Assembly (NCBI GenBank): GCA_027596075.1
Contig: JADGJC010000217.1
Location: 1 to 64,000, forward strand
Source: Rhizophlyctis rosea
Taxonomy: Eukaryota > Chytridiomycota > Chytridiomycetes > Rhizophlyctidales > Rhizophlyctidaceae
Reading direction: 5' to 3'
DNA: 64,000 bases
Shown here: one piece after another, positions 23,199-33,969 of the stretch
Position numbering within the stretch: position 1 is the first letter of the stretch
How the letters are laid out: each line of letters starts with the position of its first letter
Program-made: the position numbers and the translations under genes
Notes under the pieces: generated by a model
Databases searched by the model: none
Seen by the model: the letters and a program-made list of their open reading frames with translations, nothing else
What the model was told of the DNA's origin: nothing

Positions 23199-24024
23199 AT
23201 GACCACTGCACAATCTACTCTCACACTCTACGACATCCAACTAGACCCGAAGGTCAAACCCATATCACCCAACCCATGGAAAGCGCGGTAAGCAGAACGG
23301 AATTCCTACCCCGGTCCCCTCCCGCCCAAACCTAACTACCCCCATCACCCGCAGCTACGTCCTAAACTACCTCCAAAAATCCTACAAAACACACTGGGTC
23401 CCTTTCCTTGCCGTAGGCACAACCCGCGCAAACCTCCACCTCCCAGCCGTCCGCAAACACTCCGACGGTTCCGACTTTCCTACCCTCCCCATCCTGCATG
23501 ACTCCTCCACTGACACCCTAATAGGCGACTCTTTCGATATCGCTCTATACCTCCACAACAGCAGTACAAACCACTCACTCTTCCCACCCAAAACCATAGC
23601 CCTCCACCGCGCATTCAACTCCCACGTCGATGCAATATTCGGCTACAAAGGCGGTGCAGCCCTCGCAGGTTACTACATGCCCTTCGACCCGGCAACCGCA
23701 AAAGAAGACCAAGCCTCTCTCGCGGCCCGTACTCCAGGAATGACCTCCTGGGCCGACGCTGAAATACCCATCGGCTCAGAAAGGAGGAACAAAATGCTTG
23801 CAGAGTTTAAGGAGGCGTTAAATGAGTTGGCGGGGTGGTTTGTTAGACAGGATGAAGGGCCATTTATTGAGGGTGCTACACCGATTTACGCAGATTTCAT
23901 TGTTGGAGGATGGTTACAGTTCATGCAGGGGTGTTTACCGGAGTGGGAGGAGATGAGGGGGTGGCATGGTGGGGTTTGGGGACGGTTGTGGGATGCGCTT
24001 GGGGAGTGGAGGCAGGTTCAATGA
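23199..24024 (+). CDS. Glutathione S-transferase-like protein (ustS/beta-etherase type)
   Basis: Two exons (23199-23287, 23355-24024) give 252 residues. The N-terminal thioredoxin-like half has LYDIQLDP, SPNPWKARYVLNYLQKSY, the LPAVRKHSDGSDF block and GDSFDIALYLHN. The C-terminal helical half holds GPFIEGATPIYADFIVGGWL and ends with a Trp-rich helix. This is the GstE/LigE-like fungal group to which ustS belongs. The Ser in SPNPWKAR is the likely glutathione-activating residue. It would conjugate or reduce small molecules in the cytosol; the substrate is unknown. No biosynthetic cluster genes lie beside it. Composition switches from C/A-rich to G/T-rich at about 23790. Confidence 0.85.
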
Positions 24025-24941
24025 TTGCGGGCAAGGAATTCATATTTCAAAATTGCCTCTCCCAACCCCATCTTCAAGAAAGCATTTTGCAATTCTCGGG
24101 TACGCCAAATTGTGAGAGAGATGAGGGTTTCAATGCCGATGCTTCTGAATGTTGCCAATCAGTGGCCAGGGAAGTAGCTGGAGATGGCGAGACTGTATAG
24201 GCCCTGACTGTTCAGCATTCAGGAGGACAAAATGAAAGGCTTTGAGGATCTGTGGGGAGAGTGGTATGGATGTGGGTGAGAGAACGTTGTGAACTTCAAA
24301 ACACTCATGCTCCACGGTATGGTGGGCGCCTAGTTGAGATCAATGTGCAAAGCTGCTGGTGTTGAGTCGCGCGCTGGATTGGAGGAATCCGCAATACCAA
24401 ACAGATGAGATTGTGTTCCTCCATGCTGTACTGTGTGAGGGTGTCAACCTAGCTGCCTGTCTGGATGGTCTGCTATGGCGAAGCTGGTGAGTCGTGACGC
24501 ATGTCAATCATTGCATTGCAAAGGCAGCTCCTGGCTTCAAGTTGCTCGGTTTATGGAAAGGAATCACCATAATGACCATTCAAATCCTCTCGAAGTATGG
24601 TGACCTTCTCCCGCACTTCTCGACATTCCACATGAAGATGCAGTGTCCGCCTCGTGGCAGTGCACCTCGCCCATACAAGAACGGAATACCAACAATCACT
24701 CCCCCCCAAAAGGAATGTCACAAAATGCGAAAAATATTCTTTTTCATAAAACCTAAAGAATTATACATACAAGAAACATATACTATGTCTTTCATTGCGC
24801 TGTACATTACATGATACAAAAACGGAGGCTACATCTCCTTCCACATGACAACAAAAAAATTTACATAAACGAACGGGGGGTCGGCATTCCTCCCCCTCAA
24901 TGAGTTAACACCCAAGCTGCTAATCATCTCTCAGCAGATGA
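24025..24941. other. Intergenic between convergent genes
   Basis: About 0.9 kb; no gene is supported. A/T-rich tracts at 24735-24870. Confidence 0.5.
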
Positions 24942-26140
24942 TCAAACCATGTTTGTAAGTCTTATACTCTTCTGCTTATATACGACCTCCGCAACGTCCC
25001 GCTCTTTCGACCGCCATAGAAGGCGACCGAACCATGCCCAGAGACCTGATAAGTATGCTAAGACGCATGAGATGATCCCGCATGTGACGCCTGGGTGGGT
25101 TTGGAATATGCGGAGGGATCCGTCGGGGAATTTTGGGAATGGGTTTATGTAAAGGGATAGGTAGTAGGTTTGGCATGTTCCTATTGGGAGGGGAGGGGTC
25201 AGATGATTTGATGGTATTTGAGTAAGATGAAAAGTACCAACCAGCAACGATAAGAACAAGTCCAATCACCGCGGGTGCAGCATCAGCCGCACAACAACAC
25301 GCCAACCATCCCGATATCCGTCGCTTATGTTCTTTGACGAACCCGTACACCAAGCTTGCTACAATGCTGATTGCCAGCAGAACAAGGGAGACAAACCACG
25401 TTGACGCAATCTGTGTACTGGATGTATGAATCATGGGGAGTATGACGGCTGAGGCGAAAGGGTTGAAGGTTGTGAAGTGGAAGTCTGACCAAGCTGTTGT
25501 GTAGAGGGAGTAACAGGTTCCTGGTGCGAGGGTTATTGAGGCGTTTTTGAAGGTTGTGCAGAAGATGAAGGTTGAGTGCGAGGACCAGGCGTGGAGGAAG
25601 GCGGAGGAGGTTGTTGTGTTGCCTGGGTGGGTTGATTCGGGTTCTAGCCATCTGGGTGGGGTGCGAGGTAGGGGAGAAGGGGAGGAGGTTAGGATAATTG
25701 GATAGGCGAGGACCATGACGCGTTCGACCAGTCCGACCGGCGAGGTAAACAAACAAAAACGATGTAAACAAAAAGCACACTCACTCAATGGCAGCAAACG
25801 GGTATAATAACGACACAACCGTCACGGCCAACGACGCAAACACCAACGCGACCAAGACGATTTTATGTGGTCGGTACTGATAAGCATACGCCTTCCCACC
25901 CTCCCGTGACCGCGACTCCATTCCGTGATCCTCACCCATCGCGGTAGTCCCACTAAGTGAATAAACGTAACTCGTATGTCGACTGCTAGATGCCAGTGAC
26001 GCTTTGATGGCACTTGAAGTATGGGTGTCGTTTGGATATGATGGCGGAGGATAAGACGGAGGCATAGATTCCTCTCGGACCTCCCGGTGGTGGTTGTCTG
26101 CGCCCTCCAGTACCAGGTTCCAATCGACGACGCCCGTCAT
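24942..26140 (-). CDS. SUR7/PalI-like four-span membrane protein
   Basis: Three exons (26140-25785, 25651-25242, 25180-24942) give 334 residues in phase. The N-terminus (about 95 residues) is cytosolic, Pro/Ser/Tyr-rich. Four membrane spans follow: IVLVALVFASLAVTVVSLL (about 95-115), FVSLVLLAISIVASLVYGF, LACCCAADAAPAVIGLVLIV and VTCGIISCVLAYLSGLWAWF. The large loop between spans 1 and 2 has several N-glycosylation sites and a Cys pair (FCTTFKNASI, GTCYSLYTTAW). This layout is that of SUR7/PalI-type cell-cortex proteins and claudin-like tetraspanners. A basic C-terminal tail follows. Role inferred: plasma-membrane domain organisation or stress sensing. Confidence 0.7.
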
Positions 26141-27483
26141 AGTGGGTATTTGCCCGTGGGTGTTTTTTATTCTCTTTATGGTCTTGTACTTCCGTGGGCA
26201 ACGACGGAGGGCGACTGGTGGTAAGTAAGGTTTGCGTGCCGTTTCTATGAGGTTTTGTGTAGCTGAACTTGCCCGCGGTGGGACAAGAGGGAGTCTCTGT
26301 TGCAGAAGGAACTATGAGGAAACAGGTTATGGGAATAGTGGGACGAGGAGGTGGTTTGTGGCTCCTTCGATCGAAGGGTGTGTCAGAGGTGCCATTCAGT
26401 TTTGTATCAAAGTGCTTGAAGTCAAAAGTTGGCAGGGAAAAAAGCATCTTTGGTAAGATCATTTATCCCGATATATGTACAGCGCAGTTGCCAAATTGGG
26501 AGGAAGACCTTGTTACGGGCACACTTTCTTGCTATTCCCGTGGATGAGGTAAGCCTGCAACCGGCGATGTGGGTCGTTGATGAAGGAAACGACGGGTTGG
26601 ATTTATGGGTGACGTGCTAACAAGGAGGGGATCAGGTAATGTGGATGATCAATGATCAGCAGCATGACAGTGATGGGATCGGAGTTGGCAATTTTGGTTG
26701 GTCGAAGCCATGGAAGGTGTGAAGGAAACAGGGAAACAGGAAAGAGGATCCAGGAAGCTTCATTACAGTCTTGCCCTTGGCGAACTCAAAGCAAGAGTTG
26801 CGAGCGCAACCTTCGATGATTGAAGACTCAGGCTGACTGCCTCCTAGATCGCTTGCTGTCGCCACCCTTTAATCCTCAATGGAAAACTTAGCAATGAACT
26901 CCCATCCCTTCAAGTTTGAGCAATGCCCGCAACCTACCAGTTTCTCCCCTTGCAACTTCCCGCACAAAGGATTTTACTGACTAGTGAGCTCCATCTATAA
27001 CATCCATTACATACCGATATCCATAATCGCGTAAGGGACTGAAGGGCGCGAGGGGCTTTTATACAGTAAACGAACGGATTGGTGTGGCTTGGAGCATATG
27101 ACGTAAGCAGAATGACCCACCAGGCCTGATTTGCCCCGATTTGGGTAATGAGTGTCGACCCTAGTCAGATGAACGGCTCGGGTGCATCGGTGAGACAGGA
27201 TCATCGTGTTTGGCTGCTTTGGCAGCACAATGACCACAACTCCATCTGATCCAAATGCCCAATCAACCCCTTTTTGGCAGGTCTCCCATCTTTTCCTTTC
27301 AATTCTGCTCGACCTTGCTCAACCACCCGATTCACTGGTGATAACAACTAGGTCAACCTGTCAACTTTTTCATCCCATCTTTGACCGCTACTGCTCTTGT
27401 TTATTGTCCTTGTAGCAGCAAGCCCGTGCCAGCTATCACGTAAACAACCACCGGGGAATAACACCCCACACACCTTCACTGAG
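26141..27483. other. Divergent upstream region
   Basis: About 1.3 kb between the SUR7-like gene and the Myb/SANT-like gene; short ORFs only, no recognisable feature. Confidence 0.5.
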
Positions 27484-28840
27484 ATGGCTCAAACACCCCA
27501 AGCAATAGCTCCACGCGGGCCCGCAACTTCCTTCCTATTCGCTCTGCGTCCTCAACAGTTGCCCGTCACTGCTGCCACCACTCCCACTCCCCAACAGCAA
27601 CAGCAATCCTTCGTCAATGCTCTCAACCAGGTCGCTCAGGCCCAAGCTGGTGCTGCCATACTGGCAGGAGCACAAGCATTTCCGACTACACCAGCACAGC
27701 AACAGCAGCAGCAGCAACAACAGCAGGACAATGGGGTGGACGGTCAGAATGGCTCTGGTATGTTCTTCAATATCGAGTGATAGATGGCAGTGCCTTGGAA
27801 CACAAGCCAACTAACATATACGTCCTACAGGACCCTCCACCCCACAAGACCCCACGTACCGCACAGGCCCCTGGTCCGATGACGAAACCCGCGCTGCGAT
27901 AGCCTGGCTCGTAACCCACGTCGACATCTACCGCGTCGCCAAATCCAAAGCCTACAAAGCAATCGGCGAACTCCCGGAAGTCCGCCGCACCGCCGACGCC
28001 GTCAAGTCCCGCCTCGAACGCCTCAAATCCCAATTCGACCTCTGGATGCAGAAAAAGCAAAAAGGCGAAAACACTACCTACTTGCGCGATTTGGGTAAAT
28101 TCGAAAACGACCTCACGTTTTTGTGGGGTGGTGGCGAGGGTGTTGGTCCGGGAGAAGGATTTGCAGGTTACGACCCAACACTCGACCCACTCTCCCTAGC
28201 CTACGACCCAACCGGCACCAAACGCCGCCGCCTAACCCTCCTCCCTTCCTCCTCCTCCTCCCACCGCACACCCACCCACCCCTCCCACTTCGACGCCCTC
28301 TTCGACCCAACCCTCCAACTCGAAGAAATCTACCTCCCCCCCGACACGCCCGCAACAGACATCCAAGCGCGCGCAATGCTCATCAAAGCCCGCGCGGACA
28401 TGGCGAGCGTGCAGGTTCAGAAAATGGCTATCCAGGCTGAGCAGGAGGAGAAGCAGAAGGATCGGGAGGAGAGGAGGGGCGAGAGGGAACGGAGGCGGCA
28501 GTGGAAGGCGGAGATGAGGAGGTTGAAGTGGGAGGAGAGGGAGAGGGAGAGGCAGTTTGAGGTCCGGGTTTTGGAGATGAGGGCTAGGTTGGCGGAGTTG
28601 GGTGGCGCTGGGGCGGGGACGGGGACCGGGGTTGGTGGTGGTGTGGGAGATGAAGTTGGGGAGGTGGATGGGAATGATATTGAGAAGCAGAAGGAGGCTA
28701 TGATGAGGCGACGGCATGTTGAGGCTATGCAACGGGAGAAGGAGGCTATGTTGAGGGAGAGGCAGGCGCAGCAACAGCAGGAGCAACAGCAGCATCAGCA
28801 GCATCAGCAGCAGGAACTGGGGAGCGATGTTGTGCTGTAG
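27484..28840 (+). CDS. Myb/SANT-like (trihelix) DNA-binding protein with polyQ tracts
   Basis: Two exons (27484-27757, 27831-28840; branch CTAAC, acceptor CCTACAG) give 427 residues. The N-terminal 90 residues are Gln/Ala/Pro-rich, with a run of ten Gln near 72-81 encoded by mixed CAG/CAA. Residues about 100-165 form a Myb/SANT-like domain (PWSDDETRAAIAWLV, then DAVKSRLERLKSQFDLW). A long Arg/Glu coiled coil runs from about 265 to 410 (EERRGERERRRQWKAEMRRL) and ends in a second Gln/His tract. Likely a nuclear transcriptional regulator that dimerises through the coil; targets unknown. The coding strand is C-rich before 28390 and G-rich after it. Confidence 0.8.
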
Positions 28841-29368
28841 GTGTTGATCTGTGTGTTTTGGAGTGTGGTCGTGGGAACGACGAAATTTTGGCATACCCAT
28901 TTAAGTTTTGTAAGATACTTTTCCACACGATTCTTGAGTATCGTGTTGTTTTTTGTTTTTTCGAATTGTGTTGTCAATATACCTTGGCTTTGAAGTGATT
29001 GTGGGATGTGTGCCTTGGCTTCGTTCGTTGTCTGTTCTTTCGTGTGCTTGTCTTTGTCCTATTTTGCTCTTCCCTTTTTCGAGCTCCTTACGTTGTCAGT
29101 GGCGTTCTTGATACCGTACATACCCGCGAATTCATATTTACATGCCTCCTCTCCCCAAACCCCAACACCTCTGCCCCGTCATGCAACACCCGACACACTC
29201 GTCCTGGCCACCTCCTGCACATTCTCATACGACATCTCCCTCGGACTCGTATACGACGTTTCCAGGATCGTATTTGTCTGCAGGCTGTCTTTTCGTTTTT
29301 GGAGGAGGGGAGTTTGGGTGATGTCGTTTTGTTCTTCTTCTAGTTGCTGTGAAGGGGGAGTTGGGAGG
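28841..29368. other. Intergenic between convergent genes
   Basis: T-rich 3' region of the Myb/SANT-like gene; no gene is supported. Confidence 0.5.
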
Positions 29369-30206
29369 TTATGATGGGTTGTGAGGAAGCGGGTGGGAGG
29401 GGAAGTACGTTACCAGTAACCGTCGATGTTCCACAAACCAATCTGGTAATGCTCGTGGGAGGGTGATTAGATCCGTGTCGAACAGTTCGATAAATTGTTC
29501 GTTTATGCTGCGGGATTTTGAGCCTGCGAAGGAGCGGTACTGAATACAGAGCACACGACTGGTCAATTGCGTGTCGCATGCAGATAATGGCTTTCGATCC
29601 CAAGTGCTCTCAACAAGACAATACCTCCGTAACAATAGTATTAAAATTCCAACTCTGCAGTTTCCTCAAACACCCTACGAGAACGCCGATGTCATGTCCG
29701 TCGGGTCTGGTGTAGTGGGGCTTTTGGTGTAAGTTTTTTTTGGGATGAGTTTTGATGCGGCGTAGGAAGAGGTGGGAGGGGGCAAAGCGAAAGGAGAAAA
29801 CCTACGTATCCATCACTAAGACTGGGTGGTTTTCGACATTGAGTATTAGTTCCAAAACCTCCTTTATCCTTTCCTCACTGACAGGTCGCCAGCCCAAATT
29901 TGGTGGTGTAAAGTGTTGGCCTAGGTGGATCTATCCGCAGAATGGGATGTCAGTTGAACCTCCGTTTCCCAGCACCGCGGATACTACAGGTCTTGAAATT
30001 CCAACGGAACTACATACGAGTTTAACTCCACCCTCTTCAGAAAACGCAGCAAGATGTTTCGAGGGCATATCAGGACTTAGGACGACTATTGTCCGGAGTT
30101 TAAGGATTTGAATGAAGGGGAAGTGTGGTGGGTGAAGGAGGTTTGAGCGGTGGATTCCGGGTTCGATTATGCCGTAGGCGTCGGGGGGTGTTATTATGTT
30201 GGACAT
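29369..30206 (-). CDS. SIW14/OCA-family phosphatase-like protein, probably catalytically dead
   Basis: Four exons (30206-29988, 29930-29806, 29706-29625, 29539-29369) give 198 residues. The family start (MSNIITPPDAYGIIEPGIHR, then FIQILKLRTIVVLSPDMP) and end (GVLVGCLRKLQSWN, RSFAGSKSRSINEQFIELFD) are clear. These are atypical dual-specificity phosphatases; active members cleave inositol pyrophosphates with a Cys-X5-Arg loop before GVL. Here the loop reads VLVMDTPDGHDIGVLVG, lacking both the Cys and the Arg, as I recall for some OCA-subunit members. I infer a structural or regulatory pseudophosphatase. The first intron is 57 nt and would read in frame to a TAG if retained. Confidence 0.88.
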
Positions 30207-30446
30207 TGTTCGGGTCTGTGGGTAGAAAGTGTGGAAATGCTTTGGCAGCTGGTTTCTGATGAGAAGGCAGGAGAGGTGGAAGAGGACTGTTGGTGTCACA
30301 CAAGTCCATCAGGGCCTTTGCCTTTCAGGGTCCTATCACATCGCAAACCCGAACTGGCACGGAAAGCTGTCTCCTCCGCTTCACTGAACAACCACAATGA
30401 AGCAAGCACTAAAAGACCGATTTGCATATTACAACGTGGATACAAC

Positions 30447-31448
30447 CTATATATAACTACACTGAACAGTCGCGGCTATTGCGGAGCCCCAGCTGCGACC
30501 AACAAACTCCCACGTACGTTGGTACGCCCGGCGCTCCGATTCCGATTTCAAGGAAGGCCGCGTCCACCTCCTCAAATACCGCAGCAACGTGTTGCCACAC
30601 CACCCCATGTTTACGTCTGCACCCAGCTCCAAAAGCTTCTTTGTCAGATCAGCATCACCGTTTATCGCAGCCATCGCCAACGCTGCCCCTTTCGATTGAT
30701 GGATGTTCGCGCCCACCTTCAACAAAATTTCAACAACGTCCCCACACCAATATGCAACAGCACAAAGCATGCTGCTACTGAGAACTAATTGCGTATAGGT
30801 GGTAGCCTCGAGCAGAAGGGCCGTCACGTCAGCGTTCTTGTATGCGAATTCCAACGCGTACGACCCTCTCCCGTATTCAGAAAATCGTAGGGGTTCGCCT
30901 TGGTGGGGTGTAAAGGCTAATTGGCGCAAGCGTGCGTCCGTCGCTCCGGCTTGTAGCAAGGATTTGACGGCGGTTGGATGGTTCCCATGCACGGCCAAGA
31001 ACAACGCTTCCCTCAGCACCAACTCCCTCGTCGCAGGAGCAGCAAACTCCACCTGAGCCAACAGCTTTCCCACCATCACATCATCACCCCTATCCGCCGC
31101 GTGAAGGACGACGCTTCGACGATTCTCGGCCGAATGTTCCGTCGCGTCAGTCAGGTAGACATCGATGATCTTCGTATGCCAATGCTGAACCGCCCAGTCC
31201 CAAGAGTTTTGCAACCCACGATGGAAGTGCCGCCATCCTGCTTTCGCCCAATGTAAGTCGTGGAGAGTGATGAAGACGCGGAATGGTTTGCAGGCTGCGC
31301 GGAGCTTTTGGGTTGTGGCAGGGTGTGCGAGTTCAGCAATGTGCTGGATGAGTTCGAGCGGGAGTGGTGGATTCTGGAGAGGGGAGGGGGTGGAGGTGAC
31401 GTTGTTTGTGTTGGAGGCGTTTTTAGAAAGGAGGTGCACGTTGTCCAT
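30447..31448 (-). CDS. F-box/ankyrin repeat protein, C-terminus frame-shifted
   Basis: An intact frame of 333 residues runs from ATG 31448. An F-box-like segment lies at about 25-60 (PLPLELIQHIAELAH, KLRAACKPFRVFI), then a spacer with WHTKIIDVYLTDATEHS. Six or so ankyrin-type helices follow (RRSVVLHAADRGDDVMVGKL, REALFLAVHGNHPTAVKSLL, LAMAAINGDADLTKKLLELG). F-box plus ankyrin suggests an SCF substrate receptor. Paralogues end VLVAAGAPEFL; here that end is present (LLVAAGAPQ-stop at 30476) but in another frame, so a small shift near 30520 replaces the last residues. It may still be functional. It shares its upstream sequence with the copy at 32527. Confidence 0.7.
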   Translation of the reverse strand: MDNVHLLSKNASNTNNVTSTPSPLQNPPLPLELIQHIAELAHPATTQKLRAACKPFRVFITLHDLHWAKAGWRHFHRGLQNSWDWAVQHWHTKIIDVYLTDATEHSAENRRSVVLHAADRGDDVMVGKLLAQVEFAAPATRELVLREALFLAVHGNHPTAVKSLLQAGATDARLRQLAFTPHQGEPLRFSEYGRGSYALEFAYKNADVTALLLEATTYTQLVLSSSMLCAVAYWCGDVVEILLKVGANIHQSKGAALAMAAINGDADLTKKLLELGADVNMGWCGNTLLRYLRRWTRPSLKSESERRAYQRTWEFVGRSWGSAIAATVQCSYI

Positions 31449-31987
31449 GAATGATTGAGAAACGTCGTTGATGTTATGTAGGATTTGAGTTCCGGGCGGT
31501 TTTGTGGATCTAGGGGTTCTTCGCAAAGGATTGAGTCAACAGGAAGGTACAATATGCCCGTGTTCCGACGAGTTGAGATCTGTACATACACGAGTAGCAA
31601 CAACAGACTTTGATCAAGAGATGCTGTTAGCAGTATGCAAGTGGAGATTGTTTTCGCCGATGGACTGCTTTTGTGAGCAAAGAGGGGTGCCGATGGCTGG
31701 GGAACTTGGGGAGGTTCTGTGAGGAAGAGAGTCGAGAGAGACTGAAAGAGACGCGCGCATTTGTGCGCCCCAGCTGGACCCTGGTTGACGCCATCAGGGT
31801 CTTTGGGAATGCAGGGTCCCACCAAACCGAAAGCGTGCGAGAAAATCTAACACAGCGCATCAACGAAAAACCATACAAAAAATAATACCAAAGATAGATC
31901 ACTTGGATATGCAATGAGGATACATGACGATATACAATATTTGGACTAAGGCTCCGTACCGGCTGCCACCATTGAGTCTTCCATTTC

Positions 31988-32290
31988 CGGATCACCTAGG
32001 TATCTCGCAATACCCAACCAAGACGTTCCATGTCAACTGATGCTAGGGTTGCGCCCGCCTCTAATAGCAATTCCACCATATCAGGTTGGCAATGCTGAAC
32101 AGCCTTCATCAAAGCATCATCATCCCCCTAATAAACATTCGCCCCAGCTTTAGACAAGATGAGAGCTATATCGATGTTACCATGACTGCCGCACAAGTCA
32201 AACACTGTCAAACACTGGGACCCAACACCCGTTCGCGCGCCGATCAACATCTTCACCACCCGTGCGTGGCCTCTCCTTGTAGGTACGAAT
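31988..32290 (-). pseudogene. Ankyrin repeat remnant
   Basis: On the minus strand the frame from 32290 reads RRGHARVVKMLIGARTG, then GSHGNIDIALILSKAGANVY, a TAG stop, DDDALMKAVQHCQPDMVELL, EAGATL, and ends in TAG. These are three ankyrin-type repeats interrupted by one in-frame stop. No F-box part is found upstream. It sits between two longer members of the F-box/ankyrin family and is probably a truncated duplicate. Confidence 0.6.
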
Positions 32291-32526
32291 AAGGGAAACC
32301 GGTTGAAAATTCAAAGATTGTTTCTGAGGGAGAGGTGGAATTTAATGTGAAAATGAAATTTTGGAGCATCCTCATTTCACACAAGTCCACCAGCATCCTG
32401 TTATGGCACACATTTCCACGCCACCAAAGAGCCAAAGCTGCCCTCCCAATTGACTAAACAGACACGATATAGCACGCACTAGGTAATCCGCGTATTACAG
32501 CCTACATACATTCAAAATCAATCAAA

Positions 32527-33478
32527 TCACAAGAATTCCGGTGCCCCAGCTGCGACCAACACCTCCACAGTGCGTTTCGCATCCCGACGATCTGCTTCTT
32601 TCTTCAAAACAGGTATCACCCCCCTCATGAACCCCAACAACGTTTCGCCAGGCTGGGTGATGCGAATGTTTGCCCCAGGCTCTACCAGCTTCTTCGTCAT
32701 ATCAGCTTTGCTGTTGAACACTGCATACTCCAAAGCGGTATCATTCTCGAAATGAATGTCCGCACCCGCCTTCAACAGCAGTTCAACAACGGCCTCACAC
32801 CCCTTGCTAGCAGCCATAACCAGATTCCAATTGATAACAAACTCGGTGTAGCCGGTGGTGGCTTCGAGAAGAAGGGACGTCACGTCAGCGTTGTTGTAAG
32901 CGAAGTCCAGGGCGTACGCCCCATAGTGTTTTCGGAATTTCAGGGATTTGCGTCGGTGGTTTTGGAAATCGAGTTTGAACAAGCACCCGTCCGTCGCCCC
33001 GGCTTCCAGCAAGAACTTCACCGTGGTGGGATGTCTCCCATGGGCAGCCATGAACAACGCCTCCCGCAGTACCAATTCCCTCTCCGCACGATCAGTGAAC
33101 TCCACCCGGCTGGTAATGTTTCGTAAAGTCTCGTCATCACCCCTGGAAGCCGCGTGGAGAATTACGGCCCGCCGGTTCTCGTGGGAAAGTTGTGCAGCCT
33201 CGGGGAAGTATACGTCGATGAGTTTGGTATGCCACGTCTCGACAGCCCACTCCCAAGTATCTTGCAGCCCCAAACGGAAGTGTCGCCACCCAGCTTCGGC
33301 CCATACGACGTCGTCGCGGGGTATGAGGGCGCGGAATGCTTTGCAGGCTGCGCGGAGCTTTTCGGTGGTTTTGGGGTGGGCGCATTTGGCAATTAGGTGG
33401 ATGAGTTCGGGTGGGAGCGGTGGACTGGAGTTTGTTTGTTGTGGAGCGATTGTTACGAGAGCGGCGCACGTTGTCCAT
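32527..33478 (-). CDS. F-box/ankyrin repeat protein, N-terminus frame uncertain
   Basis: An open frame encodes an F-box-like start (PPLPPELIHLIAKCAHPKTT, KLRAACKAFRALIPRDD), WHTKLIDVYFPEAAQLS, and ankyrin segments (RAVILHAASRGDDETLRNIT, REALFMAAHGRHPTTVKFLL, ALEYAVFNSKADMTKKLVEP), ending VLVAAGAPEFL. It is a close paralogue of the genes at 30447 and 15496. The ATG shared with the 30447 copy (NDLSQPTMDNV compared with NDVSQSFMDNV) lies at 33478 but in a different frame from the body; the shift falls in about 33420-33470. Either a distinct start or intron is used or the 5' end is damaged. Confidence 0.6.
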
Positions 33479-33969
33479 GGTTGGTTGAGAAAGGTCGTTG
33501 TTTTGTAAGATTTGAGTTTCCAGGGGTTTTGGGGGCTGGGAGTGGTTTCAGGAAAACAACAAGGAGATCAATATTGGTGTTTCACGACCCCGTATTGTGC
33601 TCGAATAGCAGCCTGCGACTTACGCGTCACCTAGTCAACGAAGGATTTCTATGTGAAAGTTTCAAGTGTTTCTGCTGGATGAAGATGGGTGCGAAGAGGG
33701 AAGATCAAAATTTGGACTGCTTGTTTAGCCCTCCAGGTCCAGCTCTTTGAATGCCACGTTTCCTGGGCCAGATGGACTCTGATGGAGTGCATGATTTCGC
33801 GCCATCGCGCGCCCCTCCCCACCCAATTTTCACACTTCCCTCTCATACAAATAACCTCATAGATATGCCAATAACCACCCTTACATCTCATCGCGCATAA
33901 CAACCAAAACTGCTAAATGCAGTTAAGTATATTATTCATTGTAGCATATTCTGATAGTATTGATAGAAA
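33479..33969. other. Divergent upstream region
   Basis: Between the F-box/ankyrin copy and the large MATH-domain gene. No gene or clear element. Confidence 0.45.

Noticed and set aside
22473..23240. 255-codon minus-strand ORF
   Set aside because: Overlaps the basic tail of the 21052 gene on the other strand and the GST upstream region; its composition is that of an antisense shadow, with no domain.
29931..29990. In-frame TAG in the SIW14/OCA-like gene, at first taken as another nonsense change
   Set aside because: The segment 29931-29987 is a 57-nt intron with GTAG donor region, CTGAC branch and GGATAG acceptor; removing it keeps the family sequence.
31151..31825. 224-codon minus-strand Ser/Thr/Pro-rich ORF
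   Set aside because: Overlaps the F-box/ankyrin gene start in another frame; the ankyrin frame has homology to two paralogues.
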